From positions 3,224,001-3,288,000 of the forward strand of contig OY762456.1 in NCBI GenBank assembly GCA_963665785.1: a stretch of 64,000 bases of DNA, given 5' to 3'. The notes beneath the pieces were generated by a model. It made no database searches, was not told the DNA's origin, and was given only the letters and a program-made list of their open reading frames with translations. Origin of the DNA: UBA7455 sp026713185 (GTDB taxonomy: Bacteria; Pseudomonadota; Gammaproteobacteria; Pseudomonadales; Azotimanducaceae). This document shows, piece by piece, positions 18,028 to 28,000 of the stretch (position 1 is the stretch's first letter; each line of letters begins with the position of its first letter). The translations under genes and the position numbers were made by a program.

Positions 18028-19752
18028 TTGGATAAAGATGAATTCCGTCATATCGACCGCTACTTCAGCGATTTTATTCACCGCGTAGTCCCGGATTGCA
18101 GTTCTCGCCTGCTGGAGGTCATGTCGACACTGAGTCATACTCTGTCGCAGCAACACAGTTGCCTGGACCTTTCGAATCTCGCAGACAAACAACAGATAAT
18201 TACCGAACTGCAAGAGCTGGAACTCACGGCCGAAAATTCTCCCGTTGCACTGCACGGTAACAAACTATATCTCCGTCGATATTACCAGTACGAAAAAATC
18301 ATCGTGCAACTTCTCGAGTTCTGGAATCAGCCACTTGATGTTTATAACAGGCAGCAACTTTCAGAGGGTCTTAAACAACAGTTTCCCGGTAACGGCAGTA
18401 TCGACTGGCAGCAGATTGCAGCGCTGCAGGCCCTGACCAGGAAATTGACAATTATTACCGGTGGGCCAGGTACGGGAAAAACAACTATTGTTGCCCGAAT
18501 CATCTTGCTGCTGAATGAACTGGCGCCGACGGCGCTGCAGATAAGACTGGCAGCTCCCACCGGTAAGGCAGCCATGCGTCTGGGACAATCCCTTGCAGCC
18601 ACAAGTCATGCAATGGAACGTCCGGTTGTGCAGACATTGCACCGGTTGCTGGGGATGAGACGTGACGAACGCACTTACCGTTATCATGCGGATAACCCCA
18701 TATCCGCGGATGTACTGATTGTCGATGAAGCATCAATGATTGACCTGCCAATGATGCATCGGATACTGACGGCATTGCCAAAAGATTGCAGGCTGATACT
18801 GACAGGTGACCCGGACCAACTCCCGTCGGTCGAGGTGGGTAATGTACTGGCTGATATCTGTAGCCGGAAAGTCGGTTACAGCAAGGCATTCCATGATCTG
18901 GTCAGGGATATTACCGGTGTTTCGGTGCCGGTCGAATCATCCGGAGATCCACTGAGTAACGTTATTTGCCGGTTGCAGGTGAGTTATCGCTTCTCACCAG
19001 ACAAAGGGATCGGGAGTCTTTCCAATCATGTTATCCAACGCAATCCCGATATGCCGGAGAATGATACCGACATTGAAATACTTGATCCGGCACAATTACA
19101 GACATCCGGTGGAAATAACCTCCTGATAGCGGAATACAGGGACTACTTTTCCTTGCTACAACAGAGGGAGGTTGATCCGTCAAACCTCGTCCGGGCATTT
19201 GATCAGGCAAGATTACTGGCTCCGATGCGCGAAGGTCCACTTGGCATAGAAGATCTGAACAACAGAATTGAAGCAACCCTTGAGAAACGTGGCCTGAAAA
19301 ATCCGTTATCCGGGATTTATCACGGTAAACCGATACTGATTCTGCACAACGACTACAATCTGGACCTCTATAACGGCGATGTTGGCATTTGCATCGGGGA
19401 CGGTGAACACCCAATGGTCGCGTTCATCAGTGACGATGGTGAAATTCGTATGTTGCTGGCTTCCAGGTTGCCGTCACACGAAACCTGCTTTGCCATGACC
19501 GTGCACAAATCCCAGGGATCTGAATACGATGCTGTCACACTGATCATGCCGACTTCATTAACCGCAGGTTCTGAACAATTGATGAATCGCGAATTGGTCT
19601 ATACTGCCATTACACGTGCGAAGTCAAAGGTTAAACTTTACTGTACACATGACATTTGGAAACTATGTATGACTAACAGTCAACCCAGAGTCAGTGGGCT
19701 TGCTGACTTTTTTTCAGAACAAGCCGACACTGTGGCAGGAGACATTTCATGA
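18028..19752 (+). CDS. recD: RecBCD subunit RecD (exonuclease V alpha)
   Basis: RecD is the fast 5'-3' SF1B helicase of RecBCD. The 574-residue product (E. coli 608) has Walker A TGGPGTGKTTIVARI near 146, Walker B VDEASMIDLPMM near 232, GDPDQLPSVEVGN near 256 and the C-terminal motif TVHKSQGSEYDAV near 491, ending in TAITRAKSKVKLY. The start is taken as TTG 18028, because an in-frame TGA lies at 18019 and no early in-frame ATG exists; GGGTG about 8 bases upstream may serve as the ribosome-binding site. The minicistron array directly precedes it. Confidence 0.92.
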   Translation: MDKDEFRHIDRYFSDFIHRVVPDCSSRLLEVMSTLSHTLSQQHSCLDLSNLADKQQIITELQELELTAENSPVALHGNKLYLRRYYQYEKIIVQLLEFWNQPLDVYNRQQLSEGLKQQFPGNGSIDWQQIAALQALTRKLTIITGGPGTGKTTIVARIILLLNELAPTALQIRLAAPTGKAAMRLGQSLAATSHAMERPVVQTLHRLLGMRRDERTYRYHADNPISADVLIVDEASMIDLPMMHRILTALPKDCRLILTGDPDQLPSVEVGNVLADICSRKVGYSKAFHDLVRDITGVSVPVESSGDPLSNVICRLQVSYRFSPDKGIGSLSNHVIQRNPDMPENDTDIEILDPAQLQTSGGNNLLIAEYRDYFSLLQQREVDPSNLVRAFDQARLLAPMREGPLGIEDLNNRIEATLEKRGLKNPLSGIYHGKPILILHNDYNLDLYNGDVGICIGDGEHPMVAFISDDGEIRMLLASRLPSHETCFAMTVHKSQGSEYDAVTLIMPTSLTAGSEQLMNRELVYTAITRAKSKVKLYCTHDIWKLCMTNSQPRVSGLADFFSEQADTVAGDIS

Positions 19753-19824
19753 CTAAACAGATTCACAGTTTTGAGTACTCCAGATGGATGAAAGGTCAGA
19801 CACACAGTTAAGGATCCCCCGGAA

Positions 19825-20643
19825 ATGAAGAAACTTGCCCTGAATTGTTACAGCATCATCTCAATTACCTGGGCACTGCTGAATCTGACATTCTGGATGT
19901 TCCCGGTTATCCTGGTTACCCTCTGCAAGTTGATCCTTCCCTCGTTCAGGAAAACATGGAGTTCTGTCATAAACTTCCTGTACCACCAGGGTACGAGACT
20001 GAACAGTTTCTGGATGCTGCGTGTCATTGGTATACGTATCCATGTGGATGGGGCATTTGATGATCATCCTGCTCCCATCATTATCTGTAACCATCAATCC
20101 TGGTGTGACATCCCGGTCATTCATCACGTGGTGACCGATCATGGACCCATCATCAAGTTTTTGATCAAACGGCAACTGGCGTGGGTTCCGGTAATAGGCT
20201 GGCTCTGCTGGATGTTGGAGTTTCCTCTTCTATACCGGGGGCAGGGCCAGGATTCCCGTAAAAAAGACTACAATACCCTGCGTAAATTCTCGGAGCAGGC
20301 GGTTGACAACAGCAGTGCCATCCTGATCTTCCCTGAAGGTACCCGCTTTACCCGGACCAAGCAGGCAGCACAGCATTCACCCTATAAACACCTGTTGAAT
20401 CCGCGTATAGGCGGCATTCGGATTCTTAATGAAGTGCTCGACCCCGATACTCCCATTATCGACCTGACCATCCTCTACGCTGGCGGCAACATCAATTTTT
20501 GGGAATGTCTGCACGGTAAAGTCCTCGATATCCATGTGAATATTAAACAATTCCGTTTAGGCGATATCGATCATATGGCGAGTTGGCTAAACAATCGCTG
20601 GCAGGAAAAAAATGAATTACTGGGAGCACATAATCAAGATTGA
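19825..20643 (+). CDS. 1-acylglycerol-phosphate acyltransferase family protein (YihG-like)
   Basis: This 272-residue membrane-associated acyltransferase transfers acyl chains to lysophospholipids. It has a hydrophobic N-terminus (residues about 8-33), the catalytic HX4D motif in NHQSWCD near 91, and the glycerol-phosphate binding motif IFPEGTRFT near 166. The order and N-terminal segment (LWMF-type helix followed by LCKLILPS) resemble the E. coli YihG/PlsC2 type rather than PlsC. The gene follows recD by 72 bases and may ride on the same transcript, but there is no functional link. Confidence 0.85.
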   Translation: MKKLALNCYSIISITWALLNLTFWMFPVILVTLCKLILPSFRKTWSSVINFLYHQGTRLNSFWMLRVIGIRIHVDGAFDDHPAPIIICNHQSWCDIPVIHHVVTDHGPIIKFLIKRQLAWVPVIGWLCWMLEFPLLYRGQGQDSRKKDYNTLRKFSEQAVDNSSAILIFPEGTRFTRTKQAAQHSPYKHLLNPRIGGIRILNEVLDPDTPIIDLTILYAGGNINFWECLHGKVLDIHVNIKQFRLGDIDHMASWLNNRWQEKNELLGAHNQD

Positions 20644-20660
20644 CTGCTTTCGATTACCCT

Positions 20661-21464
20661 TCACAGGAAGTGTTGCACCTTATCCCGGTAGGTCCTGCTC
20701 ATCTTGACGGATTGACCATTGGCTAACACAAGGTAGTACTCGCCATTCATATGCGAACAGAGCCGGGTCACCCGATTCAGGTTAACGATTGTGCTGCGGT
20801 GTACACGCTGGAAAACAGATGGGTCCAGTCTGGTCTCAAGATCCTTCATGGTGATGCGCATGATATGCGTTTCGTTGTTGGCGTGGATACACATATAGTC
20901 ACCCGCGGCATCTATCCAGTCGATGTCACTGGTTAACACCAGTGCTGTCTGCCCGCCATCCTTGATGGCTAATTTATCGGCATGGGGAACTATGCCCGTA
21001 TGATCTTTAAGAAGTTGCGCGACGGATGTTTCCGATTTTCCGGTGATGCCAATCACAAGGTCCAGCAGGCGCCTTTTTCCCACAACCGCATCTTTCTGCT
21101 GCTGTTGGTTCCTTGCCCTCTCCACTGCCTGTTTAAGGCGATCCGGTTCGATGGGCTTTAACAGGTAATCAATGGCATGGACATCAAAGGCTTCGATGGC
21201 GTATTCGTCATATGCTGTAACGAACACTACCATCGGCATATTATCCTGCTGCAATTGGCTGACCACATCAAAGCCACTCATACCAGGCATCTGGATATCG
21301 AGAAACATCAGATCAGGCATGAACTCCGTAACCGCCTGAAGTGCTTCTTTGCCATTGGCACATTCGCTGACGATCTGTATATCTTCAAAATCGGACAGGC
21401 GAAGCCGCAATCCTTTTCGGGCCAGCGATTCATCATCAACAATGACTGTTCCAAGCGTATTCAT
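20661..21464 (-). CDS. LytTR-type response regulator (AlgR/LytR family)
   Basis: The 267-residue regulator has an N-terminal receiver domain (acidic pocket VDDESLARKG near 9, phosphoacceptor aspartate in MFLDIQMPGM near 57, VFVTAYDEYA near 83) and a C-terminal LytTR DNA-binding domain (residues about 160-267; YMCIHANNETHIMR, FQRVHRSTIVN). A GGAAGGG ribosome-binding site precedes ATG 21464. The cognate kinase is encoded 148 bases upstream on the same strand. AlgZ/AlgR pairs govern surface and envelope behaviours in pseudomonads, but targets here are unknown. Confidence 0.92.
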   Translation of the reverse strand: MNTLGTVIVDDESLARKGLRLRLSDFEDIQIVSECANGKEALQAVTEFMPDLMFLDIQMPGMSGFDVVSQLQQDNMPMVVFVTAYDEYAIEAFDVHAIDYLLKPIEPDRLKQAVERARNQQQQKDAVVGKRRLLDLVIGITGKSETSVAQLLKDHTGIVPHADKLAIKDGGQTALVLTSDIDWIDAAGDYMCIHANNETHIMRITMKDLETRLDPSVFQRVHRSTIVNLNRVTRLCSHMNGEYYLVLANGQSVKMSRTYRDKVQHFL

Positions 21465-21612
21465 ATCCCTTCCTGATATGCCAAACTGGTTTTTATCCGG
21501 GAACTATTCATCGTGCCTGTTACTTTCTGTGCAAAACATTGATGTTTAACTACAGTTGCTGAATTGTAGAGATATCCAAAGGAGTAACCAGCCCATTACA
21601 AACAGAAATTCA

Positions 21613-22698
21613 CTAATTTGTTTCAAATGGTATCCGAATCTCAATCTTTAAACCGTGAGGTAACACCTGGCTGAATACAACAGAATGGTTCTCTCCATAT
21701 CCACGCAACCTTTCCCGTACATTCGCCAACCCGACTCCCATGACCCCCGGTTCATTATTCTCTCCAATCGACATTCCAGGTCCGTCATCAATAACTTCCA
21801 GAATCAGATCATCATCCTCTCGCCTCCCGTTGATGACGATCTTGCCTCCTGCCTCTTGCTGTGCAACTGCGTACTTGATGGAATTTTCTACCAGTGGTTG
21901 CAGCAAAAGGCTTGGTATCAGTGCAGTAGCAGCCTCGGGCTCAATATTGAATTCAACCTTGAGTCTCTCGTCGAAACGGACTTTCTCAATATCAAGATAC
22001 AATTTCAATGTGCCTGTCTCATGATCAAGATCAACCTTCTGCAACGAATCCTTGTCCAGGGAATAACGCAGAAAGTTGCTCAGTTTGTTGACCATTGTGT
22101 TGGCAGTTTCTGTTTTCTTTTCCAGGATCAAGGTAGAAATTGCATTCAACGTATTAAACAGAAAATGTGGATTCAGCTGGTAACGAAGCATCCGTAACTG
22201 GGATTCATGGACAAGCGCCTCGGCCTGAATACCCTTCTGGACTTCATCCTGTAACATCTGATAAAACTTCAAGGCAAAGTAAAGACCGCTCCAGCAAAGC
22301 ATCAGAAAGTAAGAATAACCAATAATACCTTCAAAATAACCCATCATTCCGTACTGGATGACCAAAGTATAATCATTGAGGTAGTAGAACTGTGAGAAAT
22401 TCTTGACAGGTTGCCAGATCAAAGCCACCGCATAAGACGCAGTCAGTACGGCTGTCACACGGATAAAAATGCTTTTATCCCAGACCATTCGATAGATGGT
22501 CCTGAGTACCAATGTCAGCGCAATCCCGACAATCCCGTCTATCACCAGCAGGGGTGTCCTTACCCAGGGCTGCTCCCAATAGGCATCCCGCAATGCGAAC
22601 AGAATGGCCCAGCCGGACCAGCCCACCAGTTGCAGAATCCAGAACTGGTAGTTTCGGTTTTGTGCAAATCGTTCTGCCAGACCCATCCTGGACCTCAT
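21613..22698 (-). CDS. LytS/AlgZ-type sensor histidine kinase
   Basis: This 361-residue kinase has an N-terminal membrane module of four to five predicted helices (residues about 20-160). A His_kinase domain follows, with the phosphoacceptor histidine in LNPHFLFNTLN near 197. The ATPase domain has the N box in LLLQPLVENSIKYAV near 275 and the G box DDGPGMS near 312. It pairs with the LytTR regulator downstream. Its start lies very close to a TATAAT on the minus strand, so either the transcript is nearly leaderless or the in-frame ATG four codons downstream (22686) is used. Confidence 0.9.
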   Translation of the reverse strand: MRSRMGLAERFAQNRNYQFWILQLVGWSGWAILFALRDAYWEQPWVRTPLLVIDGIVGIALTLVLRTIYRMVWDKSIFIRVTAVLTASYAVALIWQPVKNFSQFYYLNDYTLVIQYGMMGYFEGIIGYSYFLMLCWSGLYFALKFYQMLQDEVQKGIQAEALVHESQLRMLRYQLNPHFLFNTLNAISTLILEKKTETANTMVNKLSNFLRYSLDKDSLQKVDLDHETGTLKLYLDIEKVRFDERLKVEFNIEPEAATALIPSLLLQPLVENSIKYAVAQQEAGGKIVINGRREDDDLILEVIDDGPGMSIGENNEPGVMGVGLANVRERLRGYGENHSVVFSQVLPHGLKIEIRIPFETN

Positions 22699-22708
22699 GT
22701 TTCCGTTT

Positions 22709-22729
22709 ATTATAACGCCACAGCGTTAT
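22709..22729 (-). promoter_or_regulatory. Putative promoter/operator of the kinase gene
   Basis: A perfect TATAAT lies on the minus strand at 22714-22709 and overlaps an inverted repeat ATAACGC-CACA-GCGTTAT (22712-22729). The position 11 bases before the kinase start suggests an operator that would occlude the -10 element. A good -35 hexamer was not found. Confidence 0.35.
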
Positions 22730-22772
22730 CAGTTCTTGTCCGGGAATTCAACACCGCGGTGATTACTTCCTT

Positions 22773-22949
22773 GGGGTCGGAGTAAAGTGCCGGAGTAAAA
22801 TGAGGTCCGACCTCATTTTACTCCGGCACTTTACTCCGACCCCATTTTATGTCGCGACCTCATTTTACTCCGGCACTTTACTCCGACCCCATTTTATGTC
22901 GCGACCTCATTTTACTCCGGCACTTTACTCCGACCCCATTTTATGTCGC
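22773..22949. repeat. REP-like palindrome with three tandem 47-bp units
   Basis: A 35-base arm starting GGGGTCGGAGTAAAGTGCCG (22773-22807) is followed, after one base, by its exact complement (22809-22843). The right arm is part of a 47-base unit starting GACCTCATTTTACTCC and ending ATTTTATGTCGC. That unit repeats three times without change (22809-22855, 22856-22902, 22903-22949). The lack of divergence implies recent amplification. The array lies between the divergent kinase and arfB genes. It is not a CRISPR, because the units are contiguous with no spacers. Confidence 0.9.
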
Positions 22950-23220
22950 AACTAAATCTCTCGGAAGTCACTTTCAGAACAGGAATTAATCAAGAGTTTG
23001 CTGTCTGATCCAGTGTTCCATTTGTATCAGGTTCCACCAGCAGCTTACTGACCTGACTGATCCAGTGATCAGGCTGCATCTGTGTCCACCAATCGGACTG
23101 TATAAGTCAGTGATGGTGAAATCATGTAACATGATCCCACCGTTAAGTGGTGTATAGAGTCGAATTATATTCGAGTCTATATCAGCCACCCGGATCATGT
23201 CCAAACAGGAGACGGGAACG

Positions 23221-23631
23221 ATGATTACCGTGGAGGATATTCCTGATGGAGAAATCGACATCAGTGCTATTCGCGCAAGCGGTCCGGGGGGACAGCATGT
23301 CAACAAGGTTTCCACAGCGATACATCTGAGATTCGACATCATGGCATCCTCTCTGCCGACGAACGTCAAAACACAATTGACTCGTTTATCTGATCAACGA
23401 ATAAGTGCCGATAATGTTGTACATATCAAAGCCCGGCAATTCCGTAGCCGGGAGAAAAACCGGCTGGACGCCATTGAGCGTCTGAATAAACTCCTGGCTA
23501 AGGCCCAGATGACCAGAAAAGTCCGGCGACCAACAAAACCGGGTAAGGCAGCAGTGCGCAAACGACTGGATGCCAAGTCCCGTCTTGGCAGGAAAAAGGA
23601 AATGCGCAGGAAGTCAACCGAGTGGGATTGA
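23221..23631 (+). CDS. arfB: Alternative ribosome-rescue factor ArfB (peptidyl-tRNA hydrolase)
   Basis: ArfB enters ribosomes stalled on truncated mRNA and hydrolyses the peptidyl-tRNA. The catalytic GGQ lies in SGPGGQHVNKVS near residue 24, followed by the family block AIHLRFDIMASSLP. The basic C-terminal tail (KVRRPTKPGKAAVRKR, KKEMRRKS) inserts into the mRNA channel in homologues. ATG 23221 (MITVEDIP) is preferred over 23197, because AGGAG sits 9 bases upstream and the product then has 136 residues, the usual length. The gene stands alone after a REP-like array. Confidence 0.93.
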   Translation: MITVEDIPDGEIDISAIRASGPGGQHVNKVSTAIHLRFDIMASSLPTNVKTQLTRLSDQRISADNVVHIKARQFRSREKNRLDAIERLNKLLAKAQMTRKVRRPTKPGKAAVRKRLDAKSRLGRKKEMRRKSTEWD

Positions 23632-23979
23632 CCTGTTTTGGCTTGTGATATAAGAGTTTATCTGTCAATAGGCGTCCAAAATTTCCCTACCTGTTGGAGT
23701 GAACTCCAGATGTTAAACAGTATTACGATGTTAATTTGACCTTGCCCGAGACCGTTTGGTGCACTTCTCCAGGACCAATTCACCGCTGTAGGTATGTTGC
23801 AGGTTGGAAGAAGGCAGATATAAGATGAGGGCAAGGCAGTTTGAGGGTTTTGTCATTCTCCTAGCTTCAGGTACAGGACAGGTAATAAACACCGCGCGGT
23901 TCGGAAATTGTCGGCAGGTATATCTGTTGCGTAACAGGTCAAGTGTTGACTGGAATTTTCAGCCAGGTAACGATCAGTC
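23632..23979. other. Intergenic region without a convincing gene
   Basis: About 350 bases between arfB and the GH43-like gene. The only suggestive items are a MerR-type dyad (23691-23712) and a 41-codon minus-strand ORF (23856-23731, MTKPSNCLALILY...) with AGGAG placed too close to its ATG. The ORF has no recognisable homology and may be chance. Confidence 0.4.
23691..23712. promoter_or_regulatory. MerR-family-type operator dyad, apparently orphaned
   Basis: CTGTTGGAGT-GA-ACTCCAGATG resembles the TTGGAGTNNACTCCAA dyads that MerR-family activators bind between a promoter's -35 and -10. A TTAAAC that could serve as a -10 follows immediately. No MerR regulator or target gene is adjacent, so it may be a relic. 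Short inverted repeats of this kind can occur by chance. Confidence 0.35.
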
Positions 23980-24936
23980 ATGAAGATCGAACGACTCGCG
24001 AACAATCCCATCATTTCACCGTCGAGTTCGGAATCCATCGGGACAAATATTAATGGACCATCATTAATCCGGGTTCCCACCTGGGTCAGCCAACCTTTAG
24101 GCAGATATTATCTCTATTTTGCGCACCATAAGGGCAAGCACATACGCCTGGCCTATGCAGATCGTGTCGAGGGCCCCTGGACGATTCATGAACCCGGCGT
24201 AATGAGGCTGGAAGACTCCTTGTTTCCCACCAGCATCGACGTCAGCCAACTGTCGGAGCAGTTGCGCCAGCGCCTGAGGTCAATCAAAACAGAAGCTGAT
24301 GACCCCCTGGCTTGTCATATCGCATCCCCGGATGTGATTGTCGTACCTGAGACCCGGGAAATTCGAATGTATTACCATGGTCTGCTCGAAACTGCGAGGC
24401 AGGGTTCGCGTGTTGCAGTCTCCAGTAACGGGCTTGATTTTACGCCACTGCCGGAAGTTGTCCCCCGCACATATCTACGAGTATTCCAGTGGCTGGGTTA
24501 CTATTACGCGCTGGCGATGCCGGGAATATTTTACCGATCCAATGATGGCCTGACCGGTTTCGAGGAAGGTCCCAATCTGTTTAACGAGGACATGCGCCAC
24601 GCCGCCCTCATGGTGTACGGTGAAACCCTTTATGTTTTCTGGACTGAGGTTGGTGATGCACCCGAACACATCCTGCTGTCAACCATCAACATCACGGGTG
24701 ACTGGCATGGCTGGCGGGCAACGAATCCATTAGATGTGCTGATGCCTGAGAATGAGTGGGAAGGCGCAAACCAGCCAGCGGAGCCATCGGTACGGGGGGC
24801 AATTGACCGCCCCGTAAACCAGCTACGCGACCCCTGTATCTTTCAAGAAGGAGACAACTGCTGGTTTCTCTATACTGTTGCCGGTGAATCCGGTATTGCA
24901 ATTGCCGAGTTGCAGCACTCACCGGGAATTCAATAG
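23980..24936 (+). CDS. GH43-like five-bladed beta-propeller protein
   Basis: This 318-residue soluble protein has the repeated blades of glycoside hydrolase clan F/J or related phosphorylase folds: NPIISPSSSE near the N-terminus, INGPSLIRVPTW, YYLYFAHHKGKHIRLAYADR, ASPDVIVVPETREIRMYYHG and the late LRDPCIFQEGDNCWFLYTV blade. The aspartates at blade starts are in the places expected for a carbohydrate-active site. There is no signal peptide, so it would act in the cytoplasm. There are no sugar transport neighbours. Exact activity is unknown. Confidence 0.75.
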   Translation: MKIERLANNPIISPSSSESIGTNINGPSLIRVPTWVSQPLGRYYLYFAHHKGKHIRLAYADRVEGPWTIHEPGVMRLEDSLFPTSIDVSQLSEQLRQRLRSIKTEADDPLACHIASPDVIVVPETREIRMYYHGLLETARQGSRVAVSSNGLDFTPLPEVVPRTYLRVFQWLGYYYALAMPGIFYRSNDGLTGFEEGPNLFNEDMRHAALMVYGETLYVFWTEVGDAPEHILLSTINITGDWHGWRATNPLDVLMPENEWEGANQPAEPSVRGAIDRPVNQLRDPCIFQEGDNCWFLYTVAGESGIAIAELQHSPGIQ

Positions 24937-25006
24937 TGCAATCCGCGGTTATGGTGGAATATCCATGTCATCAAGTGCAATCTCAGGAGGCGGGCAAAGG
25001 TAAGCG

Positions 25007-28000
25007 CTATCCCAGAATATCCGTGATAAGGGCTGTGATTTTCGCAGAGTCTATACTCCCATTGGCTTCGTCACGCGTAACAATTAATACGCCGTTCTCA
25101 CCACCTCCATCTTCCCGCGGGCGAATATCATGATTTCGGTACCACTTTAGCTTTTCTTCCCACCGGTCGCGGTAACTGGGTACATGCAACAAGCCGCAGT
25201 GCTCCCAATAGAATGTCAACCCAGACTCCATGTCCTCAATTGTGAAATCGGGGTACTTGGTGACACCGTCGATGGTCAGAGGTTGTTCGTAGCCGTATTC
25301 GAAGTCATGGTTGGCAAGTTGATCAGCGATAATCACTTCAGACTTGGAACGCACCATTTCGCCGCGCGAAGTACGGTGAATTAGGTAATTCTCAAAGAAA
25401 CGACCATCGAACTCGACTGGAGACGGCGCGATAAAAAGATTTGTTAAACGCCGTGCGATTTCGGACTGGTCGTCCGAGGAAAATTTGAGAAATTCTGCGC
25501 GTGGACCTTGATGCAGTATTATAATTCGATCTTTCTGGCGTGTAAGCGCAGTATAGAGTAGTTCTCGGGAGAGCAGACGACAGGGATTCGGCAATACAAG
25601 GATGACTGTGCCGAACTCGCTACCTTGCGCCTTGTGCACTGTCAATGCATAGGCAAGTTCGAGGACCGCATTGCCTTCCTCCTCAAAGTCACGACTGGTG
25701 AAGTCATATTTAAAACCTGGTTGTGAAGAGAACTCGACCTCAAGTTTCCAACGAAAGTCTGGAAGATTTTTCTTCCAGAAGAAACCCACGGCCATGCCTA
25801 TCTCGCCGTTAGCAATATATGCGTCATCCTTCTCAGGGTATACCTTGCGATGCTTGTTCCAATAAAGGTCTGGATTGGTGTTGACAAGGTTGATGACCTT
25901 GTCGCCATAGACGATTTCCTCAGATCCCATTGGTTTCGGGTATTTACGCTGCTTCCCCTTCTTACGTGCGGCATCGATCATCGTTTGCCGGAACTTTTTG
26001 TGGATTAGACGATTCAGATCCGGTACACCATGAGCTGCCGACCGTACTGGAGAAAGAATCTGCCATCCTTCGGCTGTCTCAGCCGCGCCATTTTGGTCGC
26101 CTTTGCGAGGATTGAAAAAGCGCATGTCATTCCAAGCCACTCCCCCAAGCGTGCTGTCAAAACCGGTGATGTCATCGACGTCACTGAGAGCTGCTTTGCC
26201 ATCCGCCTGTTTCAGTTCACTCACCAACAATTCGATAAGGCGGGATCGCATATCGTCAGCGGTCTCCCACTGTTCGAAACGGACATGCTGACTTTTACCA
26301 GACTTCACTACATTATCGAAAACATCATCCTCCCCCGCAGCGATAGGGGATCCACTGAACCACTCGGCAAGTTGTAGATCCTCGCGCTCCTCACCCGCTT
26401 GACGGCGTCGGACTGTCAATTCGGCATAACCGGGACCTACTCGGGGAAACTTTTCAGTAACTCCCTCAGGCGCGAGATGCTTGACGATGTCTACGAACGG
26501 GCGACCCGCACCTATCGGTGGTAGCTGGCGTGGATCACCTATGAGAATGAGCCGATGTACTCCTTTAAGCGCTTGGATAAGTGCGGCGAGCATTTCTTCA
26601 GTCAGCATCGACGCTTCATCTATAATGACTGTGCGTGCACCAGCTTCGGCAGGTCTTTCCGACAGATGATAGCGACCAGTCTTGCTATCGTAACGGTGAG
26701 GACTCAAGAATTGGGCAATGGTATAACCCTTGAGCTTCAGGTTCTTGGTGGATTGTTCCATTCGAACTCGAGCCTTTCCTGTAGGTGCGAGTAGCAGGAT
26801 CCCACCCGACTGAATCTTCGGTTGTAAACAGAAGACAGATAGCAAGGTTGTCTTGCCCGTACCAGCAGGTCCGATCAATACCGATACTCTTGATGTCGCT
26901 AGTTCCTCTAGCGCGGCGGTCTTCTCCTCCCGGGCTCTGGGTTCCTGTTCATCAGCATCTATGTGTGATTGCAGGTTGAGAAATGTGTCAAGGTGATATC
27001 GCCAGTCTGCCGCGACCGTAATGCGTTTGCCTTTAATACGTCTGTCCACGGCTCCTCTAATGGCCGCTCCCACCAGCTTCAGTCTGCCCATCTGTAGCGC
27101 CGGTGCACCGTTGGCCATGGAGAACTCACAGATTACATCCTCGAAGTCGTCCTTTGTGACGTTCATCAAATCAGCATCCACGGCACAAGGTGGCTGGATA
27201 GAAAGCTCACGGATGCCGAGAACCACTTGATCTTGTTGGATGAGCGTATTGCCACCGCTGGCCGCATCCTCAAGGACTTTAACCGTTAACGCGCGGACGC
27301 GACGAGAGTCGGTGCCAGCATCCAAAGCTGTTGGATCTGGAAGCGGGTGTTTCACACGGACCGTATCGTCTGGGAAGACACCCCGGTCGACAGTCCAGAC
27401 ACTGATGGGATCAGAGGTCAAACGTGTCAGTTCATAAAGTAAGTATGGATTTGTGAGAATGGATTCGTCGGAAGTGTCGATTCCAGCTTTTTTACGCTCT
27501 TCTTGGACGTAGAGTGCGGTCGCTTGTTCCGATGTGATCTCGAAACGACTGAGAAGCTTTAGCAGTGCACGGCGATCGTCGGGCAGTTTGGACCATTTTT
27601 TGGATAGCGTGTTGCCAATACTTTTGGCTATCTGTTCCGGCAGGTGCTCCTCAGGGTCTCCGAACATCTTGTCAACCAAATGCCAAGGATCGGCGTTGTC
27701 CCCCGCCTTCTCTGCAAGGGCACGGGCCACGAAAGTGCCAAATTGTAGTCCGAATGCAGTAAGTGTCGAACCAAGCCCGGGGCATGGACCTCGAGCCTCC
27801 CAGAGTTCACCGAGCCTCGCGTCAACCCAACGCAGGCATTGGTCCCACGGTCCTGGCAGGACGCCCTGGGCTTTGCGAAGCGACTTGGCGCACGCGAGCA
27901 ACGACGCAATGGCGCCATCATGGCTGACCAATTGTGAGGCATGCGAGAACTCTAGCAATCGATCAGTGGGTGAGTAAGCTGCGATCTCCGCCGGGTCAAA

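Noticed and set aside
22773..22949. Possible CRISPR array
   Set aside because: The 47-base units are directly contiguous with no unique spacers, and one copy is inverted. No cas gene is present.
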